The notes beneath the pieces are model-generated. The model had not been told where the DNA came from. It did no database searches and saw nothing but the letters and a program-made list of their open reading frames with translations. Shown piece by piece: positions 21,584 to 33,966 of a stretch of 64,000 nucleotides of DNA (positions within the stretch are counted from its first letter, which is position 1; the number at the start of each line of letters is the position of its first letter). The stretch is from Petunia secreta (Eukaryota > Streptophyta > Magnoliopsida > Solanales > Solanaceae): NCBI GenBank assembly GCA_029990175.1, contig JARKIP010000193.1:1-64000 (forward strand), written 5' to 3'. The position numbers and the translations under genes are program-made.

Positions 21584-23609
21584 TGTCGCACCCCACTTTA
21601 AATCAAGTAAGTGTTGTCCGACTTGGGTAACTCGTTTGGATTGAGTTTTGGAGTCGCCACCTAATAAATTATTCTAGGCGTATTAGGTCACCTATTAATT
21701 TCTAATTTCATTTAAAGAATAACTCCGGCTTGGTCTACTAGTCAGAGATTCGGGTAAGTGTTTGAAGTAACCCAGAAGGAAGGGGTTAGGCACCTCCTAG
21801 GTTCCACTAAGCATACTTCCCGGCCGATTTTTATATTGGGTTTATTATATTGCTTATAAAAAAGGATAGAAACTAAATAAATAAACAAAGGAGATATAAG
21901 ATGCAAAGTAAAATAGGTAATTTAATATATTTGCATAAATAATTTGAAATAATAGTTGTGTTGCACAAATAGCCGCAAAATAATAAATAACTAATTGATC
22001 ACTTTGAATAAATAACCCTAGGTTTTATTATCCTATTCGGATCAGAACCCGGCTTTCGTAAGGGACGATAGTTTCAGAATCCACTATCAAATATGGCTCG
22101 GGTAGTTTCCATCATATCCGAGGGGCTTAATTCCTTTAACCCCCATACCCTCTTTAAATATTTAACTAAAGAGTTAGCTAACATTTTAAATGTCCTAAAG
22201 GTCTGCTAGCGCCCCACTTAATGTCTCGGAGGCCATTGAGACTACTAATATAAATGTAAAATATCTAGACTCCCTAAATGTGTTAATGCCCCAATCTAGA
22301 CTCTTCTAGTCGTCACATAAAGAGTACGGTCATGCAAATCACACAAGTCAAATAATGTCATGTAAGCAAAATAATTTTAAAAGCTTTAAAAGTAGGCCTC
22401 CAAATTAAAACAACTATGTTGTAATAAAGATGCGAAGCCTTCATGCTACTGTTAAATTTTCAGAATATTCAATTTTGCAGAAATAAGCCAGCTCCCTGTA
22501 CTAATTTAATCTAAAAAAAAAAAAACTGTCATGCATTAACTAAGTAAAACTCAGATTTCCAGATTCATACAAAACATTTCAGTTTTCAAGTAGCACTTCA
22601 CATTCTCAACATATCTTATGATTTCAGTCATTTCAACACACAACAAATAAATAGAGGGTAGAAGGTGGCTAAGAAAAGTCATTTCAACACACAACAAACA
22701 AATAACCAAATATTCACCTTACGTAGCAGTAACTTATATAGAGTTGTAGTTGTACCTGCAACATTAGCACAAAATACTAAGAAAAGTTCAATACAAGTTA
22801 TCTTCCAATGAATGGATAACTTTTGTCAATACGAGCTTCTGAACAAGTCTTTAATGTGGCTCCCAATAAAATAATAAAAAATGGAGTGGTGTGTTAAAGG
22901 ATAAAAGAAGTGTAGAGAAATATGTGAGAAGTGAGAATGTTGGAATGTGTATAGAAGATGTAATTGCAAGTGATGATGATGAATCAATATATTAGAAGAT
23001 GTGTGTAGGAGAAGATGAGAGGTTTAAAAATTCAAATAATAAGGATGTATTTGGTTAGGAAATTTGGCTAGGTTCAGAGTAAAATGTAAATAAATAAATA
23101 AAGATAAATAAAGAATTTTGGGTAGTAATTTTGAAATATGGAAGAATTAATAATAAAAAGGAATTTGGACACTTCAATTGGCCAATATTTAACTTAAAGG
23201 TGTAAAAATGAAATATAGATATACATATATTATAAAATACACAAATAAATATTAAATAAACTCAAATTAAATTATTTAAATATATATAATCACAAATAAT
23301 TACTAATTTGCACAAATAATCACAAATTAAAATAAAGTTGACATGTAGCCTAAATGACGTAATTATATAATATAGCCACTAATATTATGAATGTACTAAT
23401 TTCACAAATAGTCACAGTTTTGACAAATAGCCTAAATGATACAAAAATTACATAATATAGCCACACTTAAGTATATAATATATAAATAGAGGATAACGCA
23501 CGTAAATGCATGATTTCTAATGCACATTTTGCACAAATAGTCACATTGCACCCTTAAGTTGAATTATGGTCAATTTTAGAAAAAGGAGGGACAAAATTGG
23601 GTGTCAACA
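21584..23609 (-). repeat. 3' LTR of element A
   Basis: In element orientation it begins TGTTGACACCC and ends GGGGTGCGACA. It is 2026 bp. It keeps the phrase atggagtggtgtgttaaagg at about 22881, which the partner LTR lacks, accounting for most of the length difference. Confidence 0.92.
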
Positions 23610-23622
23610 GCTGCCCCTCTTT
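23610..23622 (-). promoter_or_regulatory. Polypurine tract of element A
   Basis: On the minus strand AAAGAGGGGCAGC directly abuts the 3' LTR start (TGTTGACACC). The same tract precedes the 3' LTR of element B at 63211-63224, which supports its role as plus-strand primer. Confidence 0.8.
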
Positions 23623-24539
23623 GCCCGGGGATGATGAAAGAGTCTTCGGGCAAAGATAGTTGACGGAACAACCAATTTTGTCACGACTGGTAGGCAGAAG
23701 ATTGAAAGGGGAAGAATGGGAGTTTTGGGGTGTTTTTGGCCGAACCCCGGTCTCTGAGTTACCTACATATCTCGGGTTTCACGAGAATCAGGCCGTGTGT
23801 AGTTCTAGAATGGCATGTTGCCTGTGTGAGATATTTATGACGCACGATTTGGATGTAATGATTAAACTTATCCAAGTATGTAATGTTTAGATTCGTGTAT
23901 GCTTTGCCTTTTCGGCGGAATGAATGATGACTAAAGTAAGGGTACTATCGAAGATGAGATAACATCAGTAGGTCGATCGTGGGAAAAAAGGCTTATAATC
24001 GTCCTAGTTATGAAAATGTGGCGCGCTACACACCCATAAAGAGGAGTTTATATGTACCTAGTTTCCACTTCATCTCGATAAATGAGTCATCTTGCCTTCA
24101 ATATTGCCTTGAATGAGCTGAGAGATATTGAGAAGTAAAGCACGATGAATATGCATGATTCAAATAGGCAGGCACAAATAGGAAGGAATACGAAGCTGAT
24201 ACCTAATCGGCAAGGGAGATTAGGTAGATCACAGGTACGAGCATGGACTTGTAGCTTGAAATTTGGCAAAATAGGTAGCTTGCGGGTGTAGCAAAAGGCA
24301 TTGTTTGTAGGGTTGGGCTTTGCTTTCTATGTGTTTGAGGTTTTGCGGTTGCGTAGTAATGTTGGGAACAGGCGTGAGAGTATGGCATAGGGGTTTGTCG
24401 AGAGATCGGGGAGTACCATGCAGCAAAATCCTGATAAATGCAGTGGATATGAAGATAAAGTAAGGTAAACTTCCCTGTTGAGCCGAGTGGTTGTTTTGTC
24501 TTGCACTTGTTTGATTGATGTCTCATCCAAATGTCTTTC

Positions 24540-26405
24540 CAATGCTATGCCCACCGATGCGGACCTTGCTCTGGTGAAAATTGTTGAAGTATGCCCACAA
24601 ACGCGGACCCTACGCTTGTTTGATTGATATCTCGTCCACAAACATGGACTCCAAACTTTCGATCCACTGACACAGATCATATGTCTCTTCGATACTTAAG
24701 GTGCTTTCAATTTTGAACTGTATCCACAGGCACGGATCCTGTGTTGAACTGCCTACAAATGCGGACCCCATCATCCACAATCGCAGATTCTTACTCTGCT
24801 TCAGATCGCTGAACTATGCCCACAAACGCGGACCTTATACCTTCAATTGATGAATTGTCCACAAACGCGGACCTTATATATATCCACCGATGCAGATTCT
24901 ATGGATGTCATGTCCACCGATGCAGACCCTATGTATCCACTGACATGGATTCTATGCCTCTCAAATTGATATCATGTCCACCGCTGCGGACCCTATATAT
25001 CTACCGACTTGGAGTCTATGCTTGTCAAATGATGCCATGTCCACAGACGCAAGCCCTATATATCCACCGACATGGATCCTATGCTTCTCAAATTGATGTC
25101 ATGTCCACCGCTGTGGACCCTGTATATCCACCGACATGGATTCTATACTTCTCAAATTTATATCATGTCCACCGCTGCGGACCCTACATATCCACCGACA
25201 TGGATCCTATGCTTGTCATGTCCACCGATGCAGACCCTATATATCCACCGACATGGATTCTACACTTCTCAAATTGATGTCATGTCCACCGCTGCGGACC
25301 CTGTATATCCACCGACATGGATTCTATACTTCTCAAATTTATATCGTGTCCACCGCTGCGGACCCTATATATCCACCGACATGGATCCTATGCATGTCAT
25401 GTCCACCGATACAGACCCTATATATCTACCGACATGGATTCTATACTTCTCAAATTGATGTCATGTCCACCGCTGCGGACCCTGTATATCCACCAACATG
25501 GATTCTATGCTTGTCACGTCCACCGATGCAGACCCTATACATCCACCGACATGGATTCTATACTTCTCAAATTGATGTCATGTCCACCGCTGCGGACCCT
25601 ATATATCCGCCGACATGAATCCTATGCTTGTCATGTCCACCGATGCAGACCCTATACATCCACCGACATGGATTCTATACTTCTCAAATTTATATCATGT
25701 CCACCGCTGCGGACCCTATATATCCATCGACATGGATCCTATGCTTGTCATGTCCACCGATGCAGACCCTATATATCCACCGACATGGATTCTACACTTC
25801 TCAAATTGATGTCATGTCCACCGCTACGGACCCTGTATATCCACCGACATAGATTCTATGCTTGTCATGTCCACCGATGCAGACCTTATCCATCCACCGA
25901 TATGGATTCTACACTTCTCAAATTGATGTCATGTCCACCGCTGCGGACCCTGTATATCCACCGATATGGATCATATGCTTGTCATGTCCACCGATGCAGA
26001 CTCTATACATCCACCGACATGGATTCTATACTTCTCAAATTGATGTCATGTCCACCGCTGCGGACCCTGTATATCCACCGACATGGATTCTGTACTTCTC
26101 AAATTTATATCGTGTCCACCACTGCGGACCCTATATATCCACCGACATGGATCCTATGCTTGTCATGTCCCCCGATGCAGACCCTATATACCCATCGACA
26201 TGGATTCTATGCTTCTTGATGTTGTGTCCACAGACGCGGACCTTATATATCCACCGACGCGGACCCTATGCTTCTCAAATTTATGTCGTGTCCACAGACA
26301 CCGACCCTATATATCCACCGACATGGATCTATGCTTGTCAAAATGATGTTGTGTCCACAGTCGCGGACCTTATATATCCACCGATGCGGATCCTACACTT
26401 GTCAA
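24540..26405. repeat. Tandem array in 3' region of element A (64/53-bp units)
   Basis: Degenerate copies begin at 24540 (ccaccgatgcggacc, cacaaacgcggaccct). From about 24950 the array is dense. Two unit lengths alternate. One is 64 bp (atgtccaccgctgcggaccc, then tgtatatccaccgacatgga, then ttctatacttctcaaatt...), and the other is 53 bp, lacking part of the end (...gatcctatgcttgtc). A 64+53 pair is 117 bp, a multiple of three. Some stretches run 64+53+64 (181 bp). This is why long + strand ORFs of the type SCPPLRTLYIHRHG appear, antisense to the element. They are repeat artefacts. Confidence 0.92.
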
Positions 26406-26764
26406 ATTGATAGATTTTGCTTTGCAAGAGTTGTTAGGTATACTTGGTACTTGTGTAAATCTGCAATCAAAGAAAAATTGTGAGTTTTTTTGGGGGAGGT
26501 TGACTTGCACATTCATGGTACCGCACTCTGCTGCTGCATCTTGTATAATTGTTTCCTTTGTAATATCTCTCTTTTCGAGTGTCAAACCTTAGTCGAGCTG
26601 CAGGCAAAAAGGGGAGAATGAAAGGGGATATGCATGTGTTTTGTGAAAATTATTTTTAAAGAGTAATGCAAATTTGTTCCATTGAATCATAGACTGCGAC
26701 GTGTTGTTTGCACATAATCTCCTCTATGTCCACTTGCTGTTCAAAGATCTTTCATCTTGAAATT

Positions 26765-26920
26765 TTGAGCTAATTTTGAGTGAAGCTCAAAATTTCTGTC
26801 CCAGTGTGCTGCTTGTATTCTCTAGAATTTTTGAGGTCCCTAAAAAATTCTGCCCCAGTGTGTTATAATGTACTCTTTGAATTTTTTGAGGGAAACTCAA
26901 AATATTCTGCCCCAGTGTCC
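26765..26920 (-). repeat. Three-copy repeat of about 50 bp, CTGCCCCAGTGT motif
   Basis: Three imperfect copies each contain ttttgag, an inverted ctcaaaa, and (c)tgccccagtgt, ending at about 26816, 26862 and 26918. The reverse complement of the same motif (actggggcagaa...cctcaaaaat) occurs twice in element B near 61070-61140, so it is ancestral to the family. Confidence 0.7.
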
Positions 26921-26924
26921 AATA

Positions 26925-27670
26925 AAATTTTCTTATGATGTGACTGTGCCTTGGGTAGGCTGCCTACATATCCTCTTTTGGGAATCAGGTCGCTACGTAG
27001 TTCAAATACAAAAAGGATGAATGTTGCTTGACTCGTAATATCTCTTGATTGTATCTGTGTAAAGGATCTTGTTAATTTATCTCGATTTAGAGAATTCCAC
27101 TTTAGGATCAACTGTCTTGCTCTAACTTCCTGGATAAATGCCTTTGTCATGTTATTGCTTGTTGTATTTATACTTCGCTATCTATGAGCGTCACTTGCTC
27201 GAGTATATTTTTGGCCCATTTAGGATTGTCCAATTCTGCTCCTTATATGTATTTCTACTGTGTCGCTTTAAGTAATTTTCTCAATATCTTTTTGATGCTC
27301 TTGCTTCAATTGTCTGCTATAAGATTTTCATGAAGTTCCTCAAATGTCTTTTGTCAAATCACCATAGCCTGGTTTGTACTCGTCGTTTTAGACTGCTTCC
27401 TCACATCGCAGTCGCAGATTCAATGGAATTAAAATAATTTTGCTGAAAGTGAATGACGCATGCTTAAAATAGAAATGGACATGATTTTATTATTGGACTT
27501 GAGAAAAAGCCTTCGAAAGGAAACAACGATGCAATAAAGTTGAACAACAAAGAAAACAAAAGCTAACGACTCGGAGTCGTGTTTTATTTAAGAAAATAAC
27601 TAATGCCCCAGCTCCACTAAGGTTCTCGGCATGCTCGGAATGTGCTGTAGATTCAGTTGTTCAGCTTCAG
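26925..27670. other. Non-coding 3' region of element A
   Basis: Lies between the gag stop and the repeat region. I see no pol-like frame in either strand. It includes a phrase (gtaggctgcctacatatcct, near 26956) that is common in 3' regions of this element family. Confidence 0.55.
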
Positions 27671-27674
27671 CTTT

Positions 27675-29759
27675 CTAGATGTTCAGGGCTTCAGTATGCT
27701 TTTCAAGAGCTGCATCATATTCTTCCATGAATAGCTCCTTTAGACCGTTCAGCTCATCTTCTATACCGTGAACACCTTCGGCAAGTCCTTCTCCCTTAAG
27801 AGTTTTCATGCAGCTTAAAAAGATGGATGCTTGTTTCAGAGTTGGAACAAACTGCTCTAGTGAATGATAACCTCTTGTATCTTTTGTAATACTTTTTCCT
27901 TTGCAAACCAAGACGTACCCCATGCCAAACTCGTGTTTATCAAACACTGTTTTTGCTTTTATAATCGTGCCTTCCAGATTGCACTCTTCGCCGAAGTCAA
28001 TCATATTCACCTTCTCATCTCCATGATTAGGTAGTGGATTATTGTGCACATTTGGTGTCTTCAAGTGAATGACCTTTTCATCTATTAGGTCTTGAATCTT
28101 ATCTTCCAATGCAAAACATCTCTCTGTCTCATGCCCCGGTCCACCTGAGTGGTATGCGCACCTTTTGCTGTAATCAAAGTGTAGTGAAGGATTGTCTGTC
28201 ACCTTTTGAGGGATTGAGACAATAAGCCCAGCAGCTCTCAATCTCTCGAACAATTGGGTGCGATATTCAGCTAATGCTGTGTAGTTTCTTTTAGGTCTTT
28301 GGTTTGCCTCAGGGCGAGGCCTAGGAGGGTATGGTGATGCATTTCGGTAGTTGGTTTGAGTATTTTTCTGGTATGATGGACGGCTTGGTGCTAGGGTGTG
28401 GAATATAGGCCGAGTGGGTTGAGTGTCGTAAACGGGATATTCAGGTGGTATGTGATGGTATGGTGGTGGCATTTGGTAATAGTGGGTTAAAGCAGGGTCT
28501 TGAATGGTTGCAGCAAAAGAGACTTCGTCTTTCTTCTTTTTGGAGAGACTCACATTTCCTGACTGGATAGACTTATTAGTAGCTTGTAGTGTAGCTAGGC
28601 TAATAATTTTTCCACTTTTCAGTCCTTCTTCTACGTCATCTCCCATCAACACTACATCAGCAAACTTCTGATTTTTCATATGCAGAAGCTTATCGTAATA
28701 GACGTCCTCTTGAATGCGGATGAATATGTTCATTATTTCCCTTTCATCCATAGCGGGTTGTGCCTTGGCAGCTTCTGCTCTCCACCTAGTAGCATATTCT
28801 CTAAATGTTTCAGTGGGTTTCTTTTTCAACTTTTCCAGGTAGAAACGATCTGGTACCATTTCAGTGTTGTACCCAAATTGTTCTACGAAATCTGCTGCCA
28901 TGTCTTCCCAACCGAGCCATGTGCCAGGCTTCTGCTTAGAGAACCAACTCAAAGCCTCTCCGGTCAAGCTTCGGCTGAATAGCATTACTCGTATTTTCTC
29001 GTCTTCCCCTGCTCCGATCAACTTATCACAATATGTTCTCAAATGTGCCATAGGGTCTCCAGTGCCATTGAACAGGTCGAATTTTGGTATCTTGTATCCG
29101 TCTGGCAATTTCAAAGTATGATAGATGCACAAGTCTTCATCAGCTAAACCTTTAGTAGTTTTGCCTAACTCAAACTTCTTAAAGGCTTCTTCCAGCTTAC
29201 GAACTTTCTCTTTTATGCCATCATCATTGGCTTCATCCTCCGTTCATTCATAGTTGTCATGGTCTTTGACGGGTGAAGTGAGTTGTTTGGTCTCAGCAGT
29301 GAACATGGGATTGTAAGGCTGTGGATATGAAGTGTTGGTGTGAGGTAGGCTTGTGTTTGGGTAAGTAGGGTATGCAGGAGGTGGTGCTTGATAAGTAGAT
29401 GGTGGTGCTGGATAGGGAGGCGGTGCTTGATATGTGGCGGTTGGTGCGCTTTGGTAGGTAGCAGGTGGTGCTGTTTGGTAAGGAGCTGGTTGCGTTGTTT
29501 GGTAAACAACAGGGGGATCAGTTGGGTGCATAGGGTCCTTTCCATTAGGGCGGGCTGACCCACTTGGATCGACTGATTCCCTTGAATGGGCGGAGTTACC
29601 AACGGGTAAACTGGCCATTGTCAGTTTCTCTTCAAGTTCTTTAATTCTTTGCTCTAAAGTAGCAACATATTCGTTATACCCAACTGGAACAAGCTTGTGT
29701 GGTGTTCCATTGTTATCAATGTTATCGTCACTAAGAGCAGCATTGTTCAACTCAGTCAT
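27675..29759 (-). pseudogene. Gag polyprotein of element A (one internal stop)
   Basis: Structural (capsid/nucleocapsid) protein of the retrotransposon. The frame from ATG 29759 to the stop at 27675 spans 694 codons with a single in-frame TGA at 29246-29244. An N-terminal coiled-coil-like segment (YVATLEQRIKELEEKL) leads into a Pro/Tyr/Gln-rich zone (residues about 85-150, repeats of the type TYQAPPP). The gag core follows (IPKFDLFNGTGDPMAHLR, SLTGEALSWFSKQ, FYLEKLKKKPTETFREYA). A CX2HX6HX4C-like knuckle (CAYHSGGPGHETERC) sits near residue 533. No protease motif follows. The single stop makes it formally broken but otherwise well kept, as expected for a recent insertion. Confidence 0.85.
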
Positions 29760-31106
29760 GATGTTTCGCTTTCCTCTTCTTCTAGTTTGTGAGGGGGGAG
29801 GAGTTATAACTGGTCCCTTGGTTCTCGTCCGGTACTGATGCTTGGCCAGAATGCACAGGTCAACCCAGGAGTGGGAGTAAACTTAAACACGAAAACAATA
29901 AGTTAGTGTCGAGGTAATAATTATCAAATACAAAATATATCAATCCTTATAATTCAAGGGGCCTCTCTTGTATCGGAGGTAGGCCTAACAAGACCAACAC
30001 ATATAAGATGCATGATAGGCGTCATTTGGACGAAGTTGGCTAATATGGACTTTAACATACCAAGGATGTTAAGCCTTCCTAAGTTTGAGTATGGTATTTG
30101 AAATTGAACGTGTATCGTGCGTTATCCCATTTGTTCTCATAACCCAAAAATGAATGGAAATAATTTTATTAAATAAATGTAGAAACAACACATTTTCTCC
30201 TTTTTTAGGAAAATAGGAATAGATATGTGATCTTGTTACTTTAAAGTAACACAAATCAATTTAAAGTGTATGATTTTGTTTTCATAAAAGTAGAAAAATG
30301 AATTTCGTTCATAACCCAAAAATAATTTTATAAAATAATTGGTTTTGTATGAATAAAGAAAAATTCATACGTAAATAGAAATAAATAATTGATTTCTATA
30401 ACAATTTCCATTTATAGAAATAAATAATTGACTTTATTACACAAAGATAGAAAGATCAATTTAAAATATGTTTTATTTGATCTTCCAAATTTTCGACTTG
30501 TGGCATCCTCCAACAAAACTAAATAATTAGATGATCCACATTTTGAGAACAAATGGTCTACATTAGACACATTCAACTTTAAATAGATGCACACATAACA
30601 TATTTAAACATCCCTTAGGGTCGGAGACCCGTTTGGTTCGTTCAAATATGGTGAACTAATAGACTTAGACATGAGCCGAAGTCAAAATTTTCCTAAATAT
30701 GACATGATGCATGATTTCTAAACTGAGTGCAACTAAGAGTTGGGTAATCTAGACAAGGAAATGGTTCCCCCCAGGCGGACAACCAAGGGGTGGGAACGTT
30801 TAGAATTGTTGGTTGTACCATGGACCAACTAGATTCTAACCGTTCCTCCTAAAGGATTTTTTGAGAGTGAAACGATCATGAGATCCACGTAATCGTTTGT
30901 GTGTATGCAAGTGTCAATTTTCCAGGAGTGGAAGAGTATGAACGAAATGCAATAAATAATTCAACGAAATGCGACAAATAATTCATCAATATTCAAAATA
31001 TCAAAAAATATAAAGGCTACCCACCTGCAAATATAAAAAGTTAGTATTGAATAATAAAAGTAATAATAAACCCAATATAAAAAATCGTAATGGTTAGAAC
31101 ATTTAA
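29760..31106 (-). other. 5' leader of element A
   Basis: AT-rich leader between primer-binding site and gag with no long frame. Around 30770-30910 it contains blocks (ggcggacaaccaaggggtgg, ctcctaaaggattttttgag) that are matched, in reverse orientation, by the leader of element B at 55220-55390. This shows the two elements belong to one family. Confidence 0.7.
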
Positions 31107-31124
31107 TCCCCAGCGGAGTCGCCA
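31107..31124 (-). promoter_or_regulatory. Primer-binding site of element A
   Basis: On the minus strand TGGCGACTCCGCTGGGGA begins three bases after the 5' LTR end (GCGACA). Ogre-type elements are reported to use a tRNA-Arg primer; I have not matched this 18-mer to a tRNA here. Confidence 0.7.
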
Positions 31125-31127
31125 TTC

Positions 31128-33129
31128 TGTCGCACCCCACTTTAAATCAAGTAAGTGTTGTCCGACTTGGGTAACTCGTTTGGATTGAGTTTTGGAGTCG
31201 CCACCTAATAAATTATTCTAGGCGTATTAGGTCACCTATTAATTTCTAATTTCATTTAAAGAATAACTCCGGCTTGGTCTACTAGTCAGAGATTCGGGTA
31301 AGTGTTTGAAGTAACCCAGAAGGAAGGGGTTAGGCACCTCCTAGATTCCACTAAGCATGGTTCCCGACCGATTTTTATATTGGGTTTATTATATTGCTTA
31401 TAAAAAATGATAGAAACTAAATAAATAAACAAAGGAGATATAAGATGCAAAGTAAAATAGGTAATTTAATATATTTGCATAAATAATTTGAAATAATAGT
31501 TGTGTTGCACAAATAGCCGCAAAATAATAAATAACTAATTGATCACTTTGAATAAATAACCCTAGGTTTTATTATCCTATTCGGATCAGAACCCGGCTTT
31601 CGTAAGGGACGATAGTTTCAGAATCCACTATCAAATATGGCTCGGGTAGTTTCCATCATATCCGATGGGCTTAATTCCTTTAACCCCCATACCCTCTTTA
31701 AATATTTAACTAAAGAGTTAGCTAACATTTTAAATGTCCTAAAGGTCTGCTAGCGCCCCACTTAATGTCTCGGAGGCCATTGAGACTACTAATATAAATG
31801 TAAAATATCTAGACTCCCTAATTGTGTTAATGCCCCAATCTAGACTCTTCTAGTCGTCACATAAAGAGTACGGTCATGCAAATCACACAAGTCAAATAAT
31901 GTCATGTAAGCAAAATAATTTTAAAAGCTTTAAAAGTAGGCCTCCAAATTAAAACAACTATGTTGTAATAAAGATGCGAAGCCTTCATGCTACTGTTAAA
32001 TTTTCAGAATATTCAATTTTGCAGAAATAAGCCAGCTCCCTGTACTAATTTAATCTTAAAAAAAAAAAACTGTCATGCATTAACTAAGTAAAACTCAGAT
32101 TTCCAGATTCATACAAAACATTTCAGTTTTCAAGTAGCACTTCACATTCTCAACATATCTTATGATTTCAGTCATTTCAACACACAACAAATAAATAGAG
32201 GGTAGAAGGTGGCTAAGAAAAGTCATTTCAACACACAACAAACAAATAACCAAATATTCACCTTACGTAGCAGTAACTTATATATAGTTGTAGTTGTACC
32301 TGCAACATTAGCACAAAATACTAAGAAAAGTTCAATACAAGTTATCTTCCAATGAATGGATAACTTTTGTCAATACGAGCTTCTGAACAAGTCTTTAATG
32401 TGGCTCCCAATAAAATAATAAAAAAGAAGTGTAGAGAAATATGTGAGAAGTGAGAATGTTGGAATGTGTATAGAAGATGTAATTGCAAGTGATGATGATG
32501 AATCAATATATTAGAAGATGTGTGTAGGAGAAGATGAGAGGTTTAAAAATTCAAATAATAAGGATGTATTTGGTTAGGAAATTTGGCTAGGTTCATAGTA
32601 AAATGTAAATAAATAAATAAAGATAAATAAAGAATTTTGGGTAGTAATTTTGAAATATGGAAGAATTAATAATAAAAAGGAATTTGGACACTTCAATTAG
32701 CCAATATTTAACTTAAAGGTGTAAAAATGAAATATAGATATACATATATTATAAAATGCACAAATAAATATTAAATAAACTCAAATTAAATTATTTAAAT
32801 ATATATAATCACAAATAATTACTAATTTGCACAAATAATCACAAATTAAAATAAAGTTGACATGTAGCCTAAATGACGTAATTATATAATATAGCCACTA
32901 ATATTATGAATGTACTAATTTCACAAATAGTCACAGTTTTGACAAATAGCCTAAATGATACAAAAATTACATAATATAGCCACACTTAAGTATATAATAT
33001 ATAAATAGAGGATAACGCACGTAAATGCATGATTTCTAATGCACAAATAGTCACAAATAGTCACATTGCACCCTTAAGTTTAATTATGACCAATTTTAGA
33101 AAAAGGACGGACAAAATTGGGTGTCAACA
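31128..33129 (-). repeat. 5' LTR of element A
   Basis: 2002 bp, TG...CA in both orientations, nearly identical to 21584-23609. Besides the missing block of about 24 bp at 32424, differences include ac/gg near 31359 and a small rearranged cacaaatagtcacaaatag stretch near 33042. Confidence 0.92.
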
Positions 33130-33705
33130 GAAGCCGAATGGAAAAATAATGGCCAGAAGCCACAAGTATAAGAACCGAAGCGAATCCTCTTATCGCGCCG
33201 AGGCGCCGCGAGGAAACTCGAAGGGGAGGTATGAGCCATACGCCTCGTCGAGGCAGCATGTTAGTCAGAGGCTTGAAGATTCGCTTAGAAACTCGTTTGG
33301 AAATTCTCATGTGAGCCAACGGCTCGGTGGAAAGGTTTTCCCAAATACGAACCAGAGGAACTCTTCGAGCCCAGCTCTGGTCGCAAATAATAAAGAGCTA
33401 CCTCGCATTCCTGACTACAACTTCAGCATATCGACCTCGGAGCTGGTCAATATTGTGAAAGGGACAGCCGGGGTGAGAATACCAAAGGACATGAGAACTC
33501 CTGGTGATAAAAGGGAGCAAAATCTACACTGCGAGTTTCATGCGGATTATGGCTACCGCACCGAGGACTGCAAAGCATTGCGCTTCAAGATGGCACATTT
33601 ATTGAAGAATAAAGTGTTAGCTGAATTCCTCACTGATATGGGGAAGGAAAACTACACCAAGAACCGAGGTGATGGACAACCACTTCGGGCACCACCCCCT
33701 GAGAG
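33130..33705 (+). pseudogene. gag, second part, outer Ty3/gypsy element
   Basis: Begins with the second copy of GAAGC and continues the outer gag: KIMARSHKYKNRSESSY, then DYNFSISTSELV and MRTPGDKREQNLHCEFHADYGYRTEDC. The last is the Cys/His knuckle type usual in this group (CX2HX9C). Then come LLKNKVLAEFL and PPPES. It stops at 33705, where the hAT element begins with CAGTGTTTT. Confidence 0.8.
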
Positions 33706-33966
33706 CAGTGTTTTGGACGGCGTAAGGTGACAAAAGGCGACAAGGGCAAATTTCACCGAGGCGAGAGGCGAGAGGCGAGGCGCTCGCCTTTTTAAAGAGA
33801 GGCGCCAAATAATACAAAAAATAAAAATATTGTAATGTATATAGAAATAACCAAAATCTCAATAGAAATAGCATAATAATAGTAAATATTTCAATTCAAA
33901 AAACTAAAAATAGATAGTCTAAAACTTGAATGACTCCATAATTCATTAGACAAGCAATGCTAAAAT

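Larger units (their letters stand above)
21584..33129 (-). mobile_element. Element A: complete Ogre/Tat-like LTR retrotransposon, gag only
   Basis: The 11,546-bp element lies in reverse orientation inside the gag of the outer gypsy element. Reading the minus strand: 5' LTR 33129-31128, primer-binding site 31124-31107, leader to 29760, gag 29759-27675, a long 3' region with tandem repeats (26405-24540), polypurine tract 23622-23610, 3' LTR 23609-21584, with GAAGC at both ends. I find no protease, reverse transcriptase, RNase H or integrase. The LTRs of about 2 kb, gag type, very long 3' region and tandem repeats resemble the Ogre/Tat branch of Ty3/gypsy. By eye the two LTRs differ at about 20 positions plus one indel of about 24 bp, so insertion was recent. 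Movement would need proteins supplied in trans. Confidence 0.88.

Noticed and set aside
25317..26219. 300-codon + strand ORF with SCPPLRTLYIHRHG repeats
   Set aside because: It is the 64/53-bp tandem array read in a frame kept open by 117-bp composites. It is antisense to element A and all three frames give similar repeats.
24548..26400. CRISPR-like array
   Set aside because: There are regular repeats but no unique spacers. The whole unit repeats, and it is a eukaryotic retrotransposon.
28680..29121. + strand ORFs opposite the gag of element A
   Set aside because: Shadows of the minus-strand gag frame, which has clear gag motifs.
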